A stretch of 64,000 bases of DNA, taken from IMG/VR virus record IMGVR_UViG_3300044631_000551, positions 20,439 through 84,438 of that record, one strand, 5' to 3'. Source of the DNA: a virus. Position numbers and translations under genes: made by a program. Positions 1 through 11,700 of the stretch are shown piece after piece. The notes below the pieces were generated by a model that was not told where the DNA came from, made no database searches, and worked only from the letters and a program-made list of their open reading frames with translations. Within the stretch, counting starts at the first letter, position 1. Each line of letters opens with the position of its first letter.

Positions 1-1490
1 GTTTCAGGAGCAGTTGCGCTGTAAGCAAAATATCCTTCACTGTTCTTGTATTCAGCAGGAATTTCGAACTCAAACTCACGGAAATCGTTTAGATTCTTAG
101 GATCTGAGAAAACACCAGCTGGCGTCACTTGAGTCAGTTCGATCCAAGGAAGACTATCGAAGTCTCTAAAATCTTCGGCTGCTTGGAACTTACCATAAAC
201 TACAACACCAGTGTTCTTAGGTTTGTATGCGTCAACATAAACTTTAATATCTTCTGCATCTTGACCATCAGCTAGTCCGATAACGCGAGAAACATATTTC
301 GCATCAGCAGCACCTTCGCGCGTTGTTTCGTTTGTTGTATTAGCGTTTACTCTATTTGTAACGAGTAACATCTGCGAACCATCAAGTCTAATAATTGGAG
401 CAACATATTCATTCGTAGCATTTAGTACAGCTTGAACTTGTAATGAAGAATTACCAGCTAGGATACTTCCGTTAGCTTCGTTGCTATAACTTAGCAAGTA
501 TCTAGATTTATCTGCGAATGTTTTTTCTTCAGAATCAGAAATATTGAAGTAGTTAGGATCTTCTGAGAAATTAGAGCCTTCTAAGAAAGTACCACTCATT
601 TTTAGAGTTAGTTCGCTAGTTGGCTTTTTATCAATATTTAATCTAGGAATGATAGAATGATATTCGTAGTCTTTAATTGATTCCACTGTACCATTTAATA
701 GTCTTACAGTTTTAGTTGTACCATTTACAATCATTTGACGATAGATTTGAATTTGATCATTCGCAGTAAATGTTTGACCTGCAACAGTATCAACCAACAT
801 GACGTATTTTTCGCTAGTAGAATCTTCGTAACGATACATTGCGACAAACTTACCTTTTTCTGAATATGTTTCGCCAAATGCGCCAACCGAGTCAGAGCTA
901 TAAGGCATTAAACTTTGTACACGATTTACATCTTTAATTACGAGATATTCTAGATTTTCTTTATTTCTAAGAGTGACTGTACCAGTAGTATTTACGTTAA
1001 ATTTAGCGCGATACAATACGAACTTAATATCTTGATTGACAAGTTCTGAGTAAGTAGAGTCTGTTTCTGAATAAAATGCTTTTTCTGTAAGCGGATTACT
1101 ATTGACAATAGTATCAGTAATCAAATCTCGTTCGCCACGAGTAGCACCCCAAACAGCAAAGTCAGAACTTGGCGTTTGAATAGCAAAGCAATAGTTCTTA
1201 GAAGAATCCAAGAAAACTGGAGTATCAAATTGAAAAGTAGTTTCAGTAGCACCAGTGTTAGATACAGAAATAGAATCTGTCTCAAGAGTTACAGTAGATC
1301 CTGGAACAATTGAGTTTCTATCTGGTAGACCATCGGCCATTTCCATCAAAAATACTTTAACGCTAGATGCGCCTTTTCTCTTGAAGAATAAGCCAAGTTT
1401 AGTAGCATAGATGCCCGTTGCCTCTCCAGGAGAAGCGACTGAAAATGCTTGAGCTAAAAACTTTAACGAATTGGTTGTTGCGGTTGGCAT
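1..1490 (-). CDS. Virion appendage/structural protein, C-terminus cut by window edge
   Basis: The frame is open from an ATG at 1490 to the window edge, giving about 496 visible residues. GGAG sits about 7 bases upstream of the ATG. The protein is rich in Thr, Ser, Asn and Val and has no Cys-rich or catalytic motif that I recognise, which fits an all-beta tail or baseplate appendage. It lies downstream of the DUF4815 protein in the same direction, 37 bases away, so it probably belongs to the same virion operon. The exact role (fibre, baseplate wedge or adhesin) cannot be told from sequence alone. Confidence 0.75.
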   Translation of the reverse strand, partial: MPTATTNSLKFLAQAFSVASPGEATGIYATKLGLFFKRKGASSVKVFLMEMADGLPDRNSIVPGSTVTLETDSISVSNTGATETTFQFDTPVFLDSSKNYCFAIQTPSSDFAVWGATRGERDLITDTIVNSNPLTEKAFYSETDSTYSELVNQDIKFVLYRAKFNVNTTGTVTLRNKENLEYLVIKDVNRVQSLMPYSSDSVGAFGETYSEKGKFVAMYRYEDSTSEKYVMLVDTVAGQTFTANDQIQIYRQMIVNGTTKTVRLLNGTVESIKDYEYHSIIPRLNIDKKPTSELTLKMSGTFLEGSNFSEDPNYFNISDSEEKTFADKSRYLLSYSNEANGSILAGNSSLQVQAVLNATNEYVAPIIRLDGSQMLLVTNRVNANTTNETTREGAADAKYVSRVIGLADGQDAEDIKVYVDAYKPKNTGVVVYGKFQAAEDFRDFDSLPWIELTQVTPAGVFSDPKNLNDFREFEFEIPAEYKNSEGYFAYSATAPE

Positions 1491-1527
1491 TTATTTCTCC
1501 AAATATTCTTTTATTTCGGCTTCTTTA

Positions 1528-4500
1528 TTACAATCCAACTTCTGTGCCTATTACTGCTGGTCCTTGATCCGGAAGTCCAGTCTGCGGATTGACTTGTGAT
1601 ATAGTCATAGGATTGGTTGCGTCGTAGAACAAATAATATCCAGCACCAATTATAGATGGAATATATCTCAAGGCTCCTTCTGGGATTCCAGCGCCAACAT
1701 TTCCTGGTCCTGCTTTTAGTGGTCCATCAAGAATAGTAACGACTGGAATCTGAGTTGGATCGCATGGTTTACATGGGTCTAGCGAAGTGCTATTAGTAAA
1801 GCTAATTGTTTTCTCTGTTGTAGCAAGAACAACCGCAGCAGAACTATAATATGTAGCTGTTACAGTAAGAGTTGTATTTGCTGGATTGCTCCAACCAATT
1901 CCTACAGAGCGACCGCCATTAGTTAATGCTTGGTTGCTTGTAATTGAAGCAGTACCGACGTTTGCTGCAGAGAAATTTGTACCAGACAAGCTTCCCGATG
2001 GAGCATTACCAACTACGCCAATAGTCACATAGCCACCAGTTACACGATTGGCTGTCATATCGCCACGGAATTCTAGGTTGACCCAGTTGACTGCTTTTGC
2101 AGTTGAAGCGTCTGACATGTAGTAGCTGTTGTTGTTTCCAGATATTACATTTAACATGGTTAGTTTTAGGTCACCATCAGATTCAAACTTAGTCAACTGA
2201 ACTGGTTTTACAACTTCAGAAACAGTACTATTATTGCCACTAACTTTTAGTTTTACATAAACTGTTTCAACCATTGAAGGGAATGTAAATGTAATGTCTG
2301 ATGGATTTTGTACTGAAGAATTAGCAGAACTTGGTGTTACACAACCAGTTGAACATTGAACGAAAGTCCATTCCCATGCAACAGGTGCTTCAAGAGTTGA
2401 ACCTTCTGGAGCAATAACACCTCTATTTGTTCTATCAATAAATGATAAAGTATGAGAAGTTCCATCTTCGACAACCAATGTTCCGACAACATCAAAGTCA
2501 GCAACAATTAATGGAGTCTTTGGTACTAGTGGTGGTTCAACAACTGGATTTCCTGGAACTTCTTCGACAAGAGAAATTACAAATGCGCCAAGGGATCTTG
2601 AAGAAGGAGTGGCTGGAGATACGGTGTCAGTTACAGACAACACGTGGTTTCCTAGCGATAGATTTCCTGGAATTGTAGCAACTGCATACAACACGCCAGT
2701 TGAATCAGAATATAGAGCTTCGCCTTGTAGACCATCAACAGTTACATTTGAAGCGATCTTAGTTACACCATACGCGATATTTCCTGGCGTTGCCAACGAA
2801 GAATAGTCAACGTTATCTATGCTAATGTAATGTCTAGTCGATGGTTTTAATCCGCGAGCAATTAACTTAACAGTTCTATTCATAGGATAGATATACTGTT
2901 CGTTGTATTGAGTGGTCGTAGGTGTAACCGTCATAGTTGTTACAGGATATTTTAACGATTGCTCAACGTCAGCAAATCTTGTCTTATCTAGTTCTACAGC
3001 ACCGCTATCATATTTGTCATTAGGATCAATTGCGATTTCGCGAGTGGCATATTCCTGAGAAATAAACTTAGTATTTGCATCGTAGCCAACAGTTACAAAG
3101 TTCTTACTGTAGCTGATGTTATTAGCTGTATCTCTAATTACTGAAGTAGATGTGCTATTTGCATTGTTAATTTCAATCTCAACTGTTTCAGTAGAAACCA
3201 TTGGACGACCGATACCAGTTGTTGGGTCGATCACGATTGTGTGCTCTGCATCACCTAGTCTTGCTAGGTTATGATTATCAAATGGATCAACGAAGAAACC
3301 ATTTTTGAAGCGATCTACGCCATTAGTATCTGGGATATTTAACTGAGTAGCTTTTTGCTCTAAGCGAGTTAGAGTGGTAAAATACTCAAGAGAAGAAACG
3401 CGCTGGTCGATAGCAGCAATATCTTTCATTCTATAACGCTTATTAGAAATAGGCGAGATATTCATTGTGTAAGGCGCATTAATTACGTACTGCGATTCAG
3501 CAACAGTCAATGAAGGATATGGTGGAATATAAGTTGTCGCTACAACCATCTGGTCGTCAGACTCTGCTCTTGGCGCACGAGGGACTATTGCAGATTCGCC
3601 CTCTACAACTTCAAATACACCCTTAGAAGTTAGAACAACAACATCACGACGAGGTAGATAATAAGTTAGATTACATTCAAAGTTTTGACCAGGATATGGA
3701 TTGTAATCAGTTGTACCTGAATTAAACAGTGTCGCTGGCGGTGGGTTGACTGTTGTTGCCGAAGCATTAGAAGTCAAGTTCGCTGTATTTGCTCGATATG
3801 GACGGAAATCAATAGAATCACGCAAAGCAAAACGACGGTTGCGTGTAGCAGAATAGTAAGAAGGAATTTCCCAAGTCCTTACATACTGCGAAGTGTTTGC
3901 GCCGATAGCGTCATTTACGCTATAAGACTCAACCGAGAAGAAGCCTTTACCAAGAGTAGCATTAGCAGCGAAACAATCAAAGTCAACGATTAGATACGAG
4001 TTTGAAAGATTAGCAGTAGATTTAGGATATAGAACTGCGTGGTCATAGTGCGTATCACGCTGACCGAAATCGTATGTAAAGAATTGTTTGATATCGCTAA
4101 CAGCTTGATTGTTATCTGAGTTTAAATCTTTAGTTTTTGAGACGCGGTTAATTTTAAGCACGTCTGGAACACCAAGATTAAATCCATAAGGATGAACGAT
4201 CTCGTAAGTATTAGCTGATAGACTTGTAGAGAATGCAGTATCTACAGAAAGTTGGGTTGTGTTGGCGATAGCTGTAACTTTCTTAGTTTCGCCATTTGCT
4301 TTAATATAGTTACCAACCTTGAAATCGGTACTAAATGCAGTAGAAGTACCAGTTACAGTATTTCCTGAAGTAGCAATAGCACCAGCAAGCGAACCATTGT
4401 AGAAACGGACTAATTGGTTGCGTTTAATTTCTTTGGCGATTGGGCGAGCGTTAGACTTTCTAGCGTAAGCATTAACTTTAATAGCTGTCGCGCCAGAAGC

Positions 4501-7011
4501 AGTAAAGTCAGGTCCAAGATCAACAGTTAAACTTTGTAGAGTTGAGTTTAACGCAATTGTTCTGTTGCTTGTAGACAAACTAATAATAGAACCTTTCTCG
4601 TGGAAACGAGCATAGGTATTTGCTACAGCAGCTGCACCGTGAGCAGTTCTTGTTGTCATCGTAGTATTACTTACGATCGAGTTTACGATTACTGCAGTAT
4701 TTCCTGCTACTGTAATCTTCTCACCTACAACAAAATCACGCTGGAAGAATGTGCTAGTTCCAGTAATGGTGGTTGTAGTAGAGTTAGCAACAGAAACTGT
4801 ACCACTTAGATTTACAGTCGTTAGAGCTGCACCAGTAAGAACGATATCTACTTTTTCTTCAGAGAAATCGGTGTTATCTGAGAAGCCAAAGAACGAACCA
4901 CCGTCGGTTAAGCTGATAGTTGTAGTACCATTGTTTGCTAGGGAAGCATCAATAGAAGCATTGTAATAGAACTCGGTATCAGAATCGCCTTGTTCATTTC
5001 TTAGATCTCTGACAGCGCGATTCGTTAAACCAAATACGAGGGCTGTGTAGTCAGTAGCTTCTAGCTTAGGATCGACAAACCCATCAATAGTTAAGTTTAC
5101 AGTTAAGCCTGTACCCGAACCGCCTGTAACAGCAGCGCCAGACAATGTTGGATTGGCAGTATATTTACCACCCTGAATTAGAGAAATAGATGTGACGTTG
5201 CCTGAAGCATTGTTTACCGTTATAAGTGCAGTCGCAGAGTCACCAAGACCACCACTTACTGTAACAATGTCACCATTTGTATATCCACCACCGTTGGCAG
5301 AAATAGTAGCAGTGTAAACAGAGTTAGCGAGTTGCGAAACAGCAACGTCAGCAAACGCATTAGCAGTATTGGCATATACAATAGAACGAACTTTATTAAA
5401 GTTTTGATTTTCGTTCATCTTGACATTAAACAGATACATGTTGTATTGTGCTAATGGAGCACCTTTGTCTGCGCTGTCGGTATCATAAACTAGGTTACGA
5501 ATATTAGCTGTACCAATAACAGTACCAGTAGCAGAACTTGTTGAATTCAAGCTGGCAGTAATAGCATTCTGGAATGAATCATATAGATTTACTGAAGCCG
5601 ATTGGTCAGCTGGGAAATATCCACGAAGTTCTTCAACAGGAATGTAGCTACCATAATTCATTGAAACAATTTGTTGTACTGGTGATTCAGTATCAACACC
5701 GCGACGAGAACTCAATACTTGGTTTGACTTAAAGTCAACAGCATTACCACGAACATATGCTTTACCAGCACCGATGTCATAGTAGAATTCTTGAGTATTG
5801 GCGGATGGTTTAGAAGTAATGGTAAAGTCTTTTACAGTATAGTGACCTGACTCATCATATGTACGCTGAGCCATTTCTTGGCCAACTGCGCCACCAACAG
5901 AAGTGTTATTCCATCTTAGAATATTGTCTGGACCAAATTCAGCCACAGCAAAGAATACTTCAGTATTAGGAAGTGCAGTTTTCGCATAAGAAACGAAATT
6001 AGTTTCTAGTTTTAGTCGGTGTGCGCCAGGAGCTGCGCCATTTGATAAGTCAGCAGAGTTATCATACAACGAAGAATCAGCAAATTCGTCTACTATCGTT
6101 TCGGTTGTTTCCATACCAACGATAATACCATTAGCAGCAGAAGGACCACCAGCCGAAGCATTTAGAATTAGAGTTTGTGTATCTGTCTTTACGAAGAAAC
6201 CTTTTTGATACACAATACCTTCTGAGACGCTTAGAGCATAAGCATTACCAACGCCAGTATATCTGTTATCACCAGGAGTTGTAAGAATAGTTGTGTTTGC
6301 TAGATTATTGCTAAAATTAAGCTCGATTGCAGATACAGTCGTACTTACAGATGTGTTAGATAGAAGTTGAATTGTTTCTCCAACAGTAAAATCTTTTCTA
6401 ACATTAGTAATAGTAATTTCGTTAGAGGTAGTATTGGCAGCTGTGATTAAACCACGAGCATCAGAAGTTGTACCTCTAATACGACCATTTACAGCAAAAT
6501 TGGTAGCATTAGCAACAGTAATGACTGATGTTCCGAGATAAGATTTATCTTCGCCATAAATTACAATAGATTCGCCTTCTTGGAATCCGCTAATACCGTT
6601 CTTACCAGTAGAAGTATATTTTACAAAAAACTTTGATGGTTCTGCGGATGCAGCAAAGCCAAGTTCGCCTTTTAGAATTCTAGCTTGAACGCCAGAGTTA
6701 GCGCCATAAAGAATAGCGCCAACATAAGAAGTGTTAGAAGCATTAAATGTAGTATTAGAATCAGGAACAGCAACATATACAGCATCAGGAATTACTGTCG
6801 GAGCACAGCCCTTAATGATACTGCCTTGCTTGAACACGCCATCGCCAAATCGTTCGATTTGGTTTTGTAGAATAGTTTGAAGCTGAGTTAATTCTCTAGC
6901 TTGAACTGGAAATGATGGTCTAAACAATACTCGATGAAACTTTTTGGTTTCATCAAAATCGTCATAGTATGGTGCCGACGCTAGAGTTGTGTTTGCAATA
7001 TCAGCTGACAT
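1528..7011 (-). CDS. DUF4815-type virion structural protein (1827 aa)
   Basis: The N-terminus (residues 1-70) contains the pattern FHRVLFRPSFPVQARELTQL, the hallmark of DUF4815 proteins found in T4-like cyanophages and pelagiphages, where they are virion structural proteins near the baseplate genes. The middle is built of many short beta-rich segments with repeated NTTI/TGTST-type motifs. Around residues 1530-1640 a PKD/Ig-like stretch (VAWEWTF) is visible, which is common in carbohydrate- or surface-binding phage proteins. A TAA stop and ATG start are well placed next to gp8. I infer a large tail or baseplate appendage used in host contact. No enzymatic motif was seen. Confidence 0.8.
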   Translation of the reverse strand: MSADIANTTLASAPYYDDFDETKKFHRVLFRPSFPVQARELTQLQTILQNQIERFGDGVFKQGSIIKGCAPTVIPDAVYVAVPDSNTTFNASNTSYVGAILYGANSGVQARILKGELGFAASAEPSKFFVKYTSTGKNGISGFQEGESIVIYGEDKSYLGTSVITVANATNFAVNGRIRGTTSDARGLITAANTTSNEITITNVRKDFTVGETIQLLSNTSVSTTVSAIELNFSNNLANTTILTTPGDNRYTGVGNAYALSVSEGIVYQKGFFVKTDTQTLILNASAGGPSAANGIIVGMETTETIVDEFADSSLYDNSADLSNGAAPGAHRLKLETNFVSYAKTALPNTEVFFAVAEFGPDNILRWNNTSVGGAVGQEMAQRTYDESGHYTVKDFTITSKPSANTQEFYYDIGAGKAYVRGNAVDFKSNQVLSSRRGVDTESPVQQIVSMNYGSYIPVEELRGYFPADQSASVNLYDSFQNAITASLNSTSSATGTVIGTANIRNLVYDTDSADKGAPLAQYNMYLFNVKMNENQNFNKVRSIVYANTANAFADVAVSQLANSVYTATISANGGGYTNGDIVTVSGGLGDSATALITVNNASGNVTSISLIQGGKYTANPTLSGAAVTGGSGTGLTVNLTIDGFVDPKLEATDYTALVFGLTNRAVRDLRNEQGDSDTEFYYNASIDASLANNGTTTISLTDGGSFFGFSDNTDFSEEKVDIVLTGAALTTVNLSGTVSVANSTTTTITGTSTFFQRDFVVGEKITVAGNTAVIVNSIVSNTTMTTRTAHGAAAVANTYARFHEKGSIISLSTSNRTIALNSTLQSLTVDLGPDFTASGATAIKVNAYARKSNARPIAKEIKRNQLVRFYNGSLAGAIATSGNTVTGTSTAFSTDFKVGNYIKANGETKKVTAIANTTQLSVDTAFSTSLSANTYEIVHPYGFNLGVPDVLKINRVSKTKDLNSDNNQAVSDIKQFFTYDFGQRDTHYDHAVLYPKSTANLSNSYLIVDFDCFAANATLGKGFFSVESYSVNDAIGANTSQYVRTWEIPSYYSATRNRRFALRDSIDFRPYRANTANLTSNASATTVNPPPATLFNSGTTDYNPYPGQNFECNLTYYLPRRDVVVLTSKGVFEVVEGESAIVPRAPRAESDDQMVVATTYIPPYPSLTVAESQYVINAPYTMNISPISNKRYRMKDIAAIDQRVSSLEYFTTLTRLEQKATQLNIPDTNGVDRFKNGFFVDPFDNHNLARLGDAEHTIVIDPTTGIGRPMVSTETVEIEINNANSTSTSVIRDTANNISYSKNFVTVGYDANTKFISQEYATREIAIDPNDKYDSGAVELDKTRFADVEQSLKYPVTTMTVTPTTTQYNEQYIYPMNRTVKLIARGLKPSTRHYISIDNVDYSSLATPGNIAYGVTKIASNVTVDGLQGEALYSDSTGVLYAVATIPGNLSLGNHVLSVTDTVSPATPSSRSLGAFVISLVEEVPGNPVVEPPLVPKTPLIVADFDVVGTLVVEDGTSHTLSFIDRTNRGVIAPEGSTLEAPVAWEWTFVQCSTGCVTPSSANSSVQNPSDITFTFPSMVETVYVKLKVSGNNSTVSEVVKPVQLTKFESDGDLKLTMLNVISGNNNSYYMSDASTAKAVNWVNLEFRGDMTANRVTGGYVTIGVVGNAPSGSLSGTNFSAANVGTASITSNQALTNGGRSVGIGWSNPANTTLTVTATYYSSAAVVLATTEKTISFTNSTSLDPCKPCDPTQIPVVTILDGPLKAGPGNVGAGIPEGALRYIPSIIGAGYYLFYDATNPMTISQVNPQTGLPDQGPAVIGTEVGL

Positions 7012-7023
7012 TAATTCGCTCCG

Positions 7024-8745
7024 TTAGAATCTTATTACTAATTTAACTTGTTCTTTATTTGAAGTAGAACGAGAAACTTCTTGAATATTTTGAATGTATA
7101 AAACATCACCAGAATAGATAGCTAAGTTTGCAGCAGTGTTTCCACTAGAAGTGATTCGTTGCGCGCCATTAGCACCTTGTAGAACTTCACCAGACTGGAA
7201 CGTACCATTGACGCCAGTTAGCAACATGACTGATGAGTTAGCAAATGCGTATCTACCAGAAGCGGTAGAAATACTACCTGTTACCACTTCACCATTTGCA
7301 TAAGTTCCTGTTCCAGAACCTGTTATATTTATAGTGCATAATTGATTAAATGTGTTTGCAGCATATAAAGTTCCGTTAGAATATGTCGGATTTTTTAACA
7401 AACCAACAGTTCTATAAGTCACGTCTGCGTTAAAAGTATTGGCTCCAACGTACTCGTCAAACAAACAATGTACGCCAAGTGCATCACAATATAATTCGTC
7501 ATAAACATCACTACCGTGTCCGCCATCTGGAGAGATAATTGCTCTCAATTCACCGCCAGAGCCAAGGTTGGTTCCAGCAGTTACAGTGACAGTAGCATCT
7601 TTATAGCCAGTACCATATTGTGCCATGTTTACGCGAGTAATTGCGCCAGTTGTTGAATTCATTACAGCATATGCAGAAGCATTACTACCAGTTCTAGAAG
7701 TAATTGTTAACAATGGACCAATAGAATATGTACAGGTATTTGATAAGAATCCAGCTGGGAACGAGTCAGTAATTGTAATACCATATGCTGTATTAGATGT
7801 ACCAATCTTACGAACGAATGTATTTCCGCTAGTATTTGTGACAGTAATCGCACTATCTCTGTAATAGTTCGAAGTTGTATTAGCTGTGTTTGCAATAATT
7901 ACTACATTGTTATTGCCAGTCGTTGTAATCGCACCAGTATGATTCGGATAATCTGCACCAGAAGCTTCAACAATAATATGAAATATTCCGCCATCTACTG
8001 CTGCGTTAGCAACGATCGCGTCTGGTGTTACAGGGATATATTCGTTTGTTGTAAACTTTAGATTATCAGATTGAGCGACATTATACATGTACATCCACTT
8101 GTAATTGTCTGCTGTTTGAAATGGCGTTCCAATGTAGGTCGCGCTCTTTGTTGGTTTTATAGTAGAATTTGCGCCACCATTGTTTGAAATACATTTGAAC
8201 ACGTCACGTGTATCAGTAATAACAAAGAAGTCAGTATCTTTTAATTCAGCCTGATCGTCATATTGAGTGTAAACTGTGCTAGTGGTCCATGTGTATTTTG
8301 GAACCATTCGTTTGAAGTTGGCTTTTTTACCAAACATCATTTCGTTCCAGATATCATAGAAGGAATCAGTTTCTGACTCTACTTCAGCTGAAACATCGCT
8401 CGTTGGATATTCAGATTGTTTACCAACAAACACATAAAAGTTATTTTCGTTTTCGAAAGAAACGTTGACTCTTAGACCAGTACCACTCCCGCCAGTCGCG
8501 TAGATGGCAGAGTTAGGAACATTATTGTTATAAACACCTTTGGTGACTAGGGTAGCTGCTGTAACATTGGCGGTGGCATTGACAGTGACTGTAAACGTAG
8601 TTCCACCGAATAAGCTAACTGTTTCTGCGTTGACATAACTGCCACCAGCTGCGCTAATAGCGAGAGCAGAAACTTTTTGATTATCAACAGAATTGATAAA
8701 CTCATCTATTGTATTTCTTTTGAATTTAGATAATAGCTTACTCAT
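7024..8745 (-). CDS. 8: Baseplate wedge protein gp8-like (573 aa)
   Basis: The start MSKLLSKFKRNTIDEFINSV and the block containing YVFVGKQSEYP, MMFGKK, YTWTTSTVYTQYDD and FKCISNNGG match gp8 homologues of cyanomyophages, in which this N-terminal domain is conserved. In T4, gp8 is a baseplate wedge subunit. At 573 aa it is longer than T4 gp8 (about 334 aa), with extra Gly/Thr/Asn-rich beta repeats in the C-terminal half. It lies between the gp7-like gene and the DUF4815 gene, 9 and 12 bases away, as expected for a baseplate operon. Confidence 0.78.
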   Translation of the reverse strand: MSKLLSKFKRNTIDEFINSVDNQKVSALAISAAGGSYVNAETVSLFGGTTFTVTVNATANVTAATLVTKGVYNNNVPNSAIYATGGSGTGLRVNVSFENENNFYVFVGKQSEYPTSDVSAEVESETDSFYDIWNEMMFGKKANFKRMVPKYTWTTSTVYTQYDDQAELKDTDFFVITDTRDVFKCISNNGGANSTIKPTKSATYIGTPFQTADNYKWMYMYNVAQSDNLKFTTNEYIPVTPDAIVANAAVDGGIFHIIVEASGADYPNHTGAITTTGNNNVVIIANTANTTSNYYRDSAITVTNTSGNTFVRKIGTSNTAYGITITDSFPAGFLSNTCTYSIGPLLTITSRTGSNASAYAVMNSTTGAITRVNMAQYGTGYKDATVTVTAGTNLGSGGELRAIISPDGGHGSDVYDELYCDALGVHCLFDEYVGANTFNADVTYRTVGLLKNPTYSNGTLYAANTFNQLCTINITGSGTGTYANGEVVTGSISTASGRYAFANSSVMLLTGVNGTFQSGEVLQGANGAQRITSSGNTAANLAIYSGDVLYIQNIQEVSRSTSNKEQVKLVIRF

Positions 8746-8754
8746 TTATGTACC

Positions 8755-11700
8755 TTATGGGTTTGTGTTTAGCACTGTGTCAATGACAGTGTCAAAAACG
8801 GTATCTGTATCAACAACTGTTACATAAGCAGTGGCTGACGAAGTATTTATAGCGGTTGATGTAGACTTCTGAGTATTAAACTTAGTAGAAATCGCTGTTG
8901 TATATTGCGTAGCATTCAACACAGTTCCAGTCAAATTAAACAGCGTATCTGTATAGAACTTCGTATCAAAAGTTGTATTTTTAGTTGTTGATGTTTCTTT
9001 GTTGGTAGAAATTGTAGTATTTAAAGCTGTATCATAAGTGGTTACAATAGTTGTTAGGCTCTTAGTCTGAGTTGCGTAAGTCGTTGATTTACTGGTATCA
9101 GTATTATACGCTGTTGTTATTGTCGTATCATAAACTGACGATGTCGATTTACTTGTGGCAGTAGACTTAGTTGTATCAGTATTGAATACTGTAGAAGTAG
9201 AAGCAACAGTTGCGCTGATCTTGGTGGTATCAGTATCAAATACCGTGCTGGTAGACTTGGTCGTAGCGGTATCAATAGCAGTATCTGTATTAAATACAGT
9301 CGAAGTCGACTTCGAAGTCGCAGTCGCTATATTTGTAGCGATCTTAGTATCAGTCGACTTGCTTGTTGATGTCGAATATGCAGTAGCAGTATCGTAAATA
9401 GAAATTGTTTCATATACTGTCGAGAAAGTTGAATCAGTTTGAACAATCGTTGCTGTATTTATGGTAGTATCAGTAGACTTCGATGTTCCTTTCGTAGTTT
9501 CGAACGTAGTTCCTTTACTTGTTGTAGTTAAGAATACTGTATCAAATAATGACTGAGTATTGTAAACTGTAACATATGATGTTAATGTATTGAATACTGT
9601 GCTGGTTAGCGCAGAAGTTGAAGTAGACTTGCTCGTTGATCCAGTTGTGCTAATGGCGGTGTCGCGCGCAGTATTTGTTTGGAACAATGTAACTGTATCG
9701 AATATAGTTGATGTTGCAAACGTTGTATTAAACGCAGTCGTAGTATCAAACACAGAAGAAGTTGATTTACTTGTTCCAGTTAGCGCAGAAGTATCAAATG
9801 TCGAAGCCGTGGCGAACACTGTATTGAATGCGGTTGTGGTATCAAACACAGTAGCATAAGTTGTTAGCGTCGCATAGATTGTAGCGAAACCAGTCGTAGT
9901 CGCGTATGCGGTAGTACGAGAAGTGGCAGTCGCTTTGTTAGTATCATATGCAGTTTCAAACGCAGTCGAAGTATCGAACACGCTAGTTGTTGCCTTAGAT
10001 GTGCTAACTGTGGTATCGGTTGATTTGCTGGTTCCAGTAGACTTAGAAGTTGAAGCAGCTGTTTCTGTCGCTTTAGAAGTAGAAGTCGCTTTAGAAGTAG
10101 AAACCACAGTATCAAACGTTGTATCATACGTGGTCACATAAGTCGTAGTTGTATCAAACAACGTCGTGGTAGATCTAGAAGTACCAATTGTGGTATCTGT
10201 TGATTTGCTGGTAGAAGTCGACTTAGAAGTCGAAGCAGATGTTCCAGTTAAATTCGAAGTAGCAGTAGACTTAGATGTAGAATTTGTAGTGTCAAACGTA
10301 GTATTATATGCAGTTACAAATGCTGTCGTTGTATTAAACACAGTCGTAGTCGACTTAGAAGTACTCCTACCCGTTTCTATTGTAACCTCTTCTTTAGTTT
10401 CTGCATCGATAAAAGTGGTATCATATGCAGTAACATAAATCGTAGTTGTAGATTTAGAAGTACTCGTTGCTTTAGAAGTCGTCGCACTTGTTGCTGCAGA
10501 TGTATTAAACGTAGTGTTAAACGTTGTTGTCGTGTTAAACGCGGTAGTTGTATTAAACAACGTTAAGTATGCAGTTGTAGTGTTAAACACAGTCGTAGTG
10601 GCATACGCAGTATCATATAAAGTCGAAGTAGACTTAGAAGTCCCTGTCGTCTTAGAAGTTAATTTAGACGTAGAACCTGTAGTATTAAACGTTGTATCAA
10701 ACGTTGTTGTAGTATTAAACGTTGTTGTGGTGTTAAATACAGTCAAGAAAGTTGTAGTCGTATCATATGCAGTTGTTGTTGCGTATGCTGTATTGAACGT
10801 CGTCGTCGTGCTTCTCGAAGTACTGGTAAATCTATTAGTACCAATTTGTGTTAGATACGTCGTTGTTGTATTAAACGCAGTAGAGATCGTGGTGTCAGTA
10901 GATTTTGACGTTTCTTTGGTTGTCTCTGTGGCTTTACTTGTTTGAGCACTGGTGCTTGTAGACTTAGTGGTCGAACCAGTAGTATTAGTTTCAATTGTTG
11001 TACCATACACAGTAGTTGTATTAAACAACGTGGTCGTTGATTTTGAAGTCGCCGTTGCTTTTGAAGTGGCGCCAGTCGTATCAGTTGACTTACTTGTTGC
11101 TGTTAAAGCAGAAGTTTGTGTTGAGAAAACAGTTTGATATGCTGTATCAAACGTAGTATTATATGTTGTAGAAGTAAACGCACCGCTACCAGTAGTTGTT
11201 AGTTTACTTGTTGCCGTTGAAGCAGAAGTTTCTTTACTTGTAGAAGTATCGCGTTCGGTAATCTTTGAAGTATTAGTGCTAAAGAACGTATCAAAAGCAG
11301 TATCATATTTCGTAGTGTAAGAAGTCGTCGTAGCATACGCTGTCGAGGTATCGTAAACCGAGTTAGTTAGACGCTTAGTAGAACGATTTGTGTCTGTATA
11401 AACCAACGTTGCAGTCGCAATAGTTGTGTCGGTATTAAACACAGTAGTGGTCGCAATGGCAGTATCAAATATGGTCTGAGTATTAAACACAGAAGTTGTA
11501 GATTTACTGGTAGCAGTTACATATGCTGTCGTTGTGTTAAATGTACTTGTTGTAGATTTATTAGTCGATGTAGCATATGCAGTTATAGTGTCAAAAACTG
11601 ATGACGTAGATTTATTTGTTGCAGTGGCAAATGTCGTTGTTGTATCGTATGCAGTCGTGGTCGTTTTACCAGTACCATATGCAGTAGATTTTGACGTTTG

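Noticed and set aside
8843-8850. TATTTATA inside the gp7-like gene as a late promoter
   Set aside because: Lies in the C-terminal coding end of a long gene and is expected by chance in A/T-rich repeats; a similar hit in csgG (about 43673) was set aside for the same reason.
9155-11137. Several Val-rich open frames of 60-143 codons on the plus strand
   Set aside because: They are the reverse complement of ACN/TCN repeat codons of the Thr/Ser-rich tail; they lack SD sites and natural composition.
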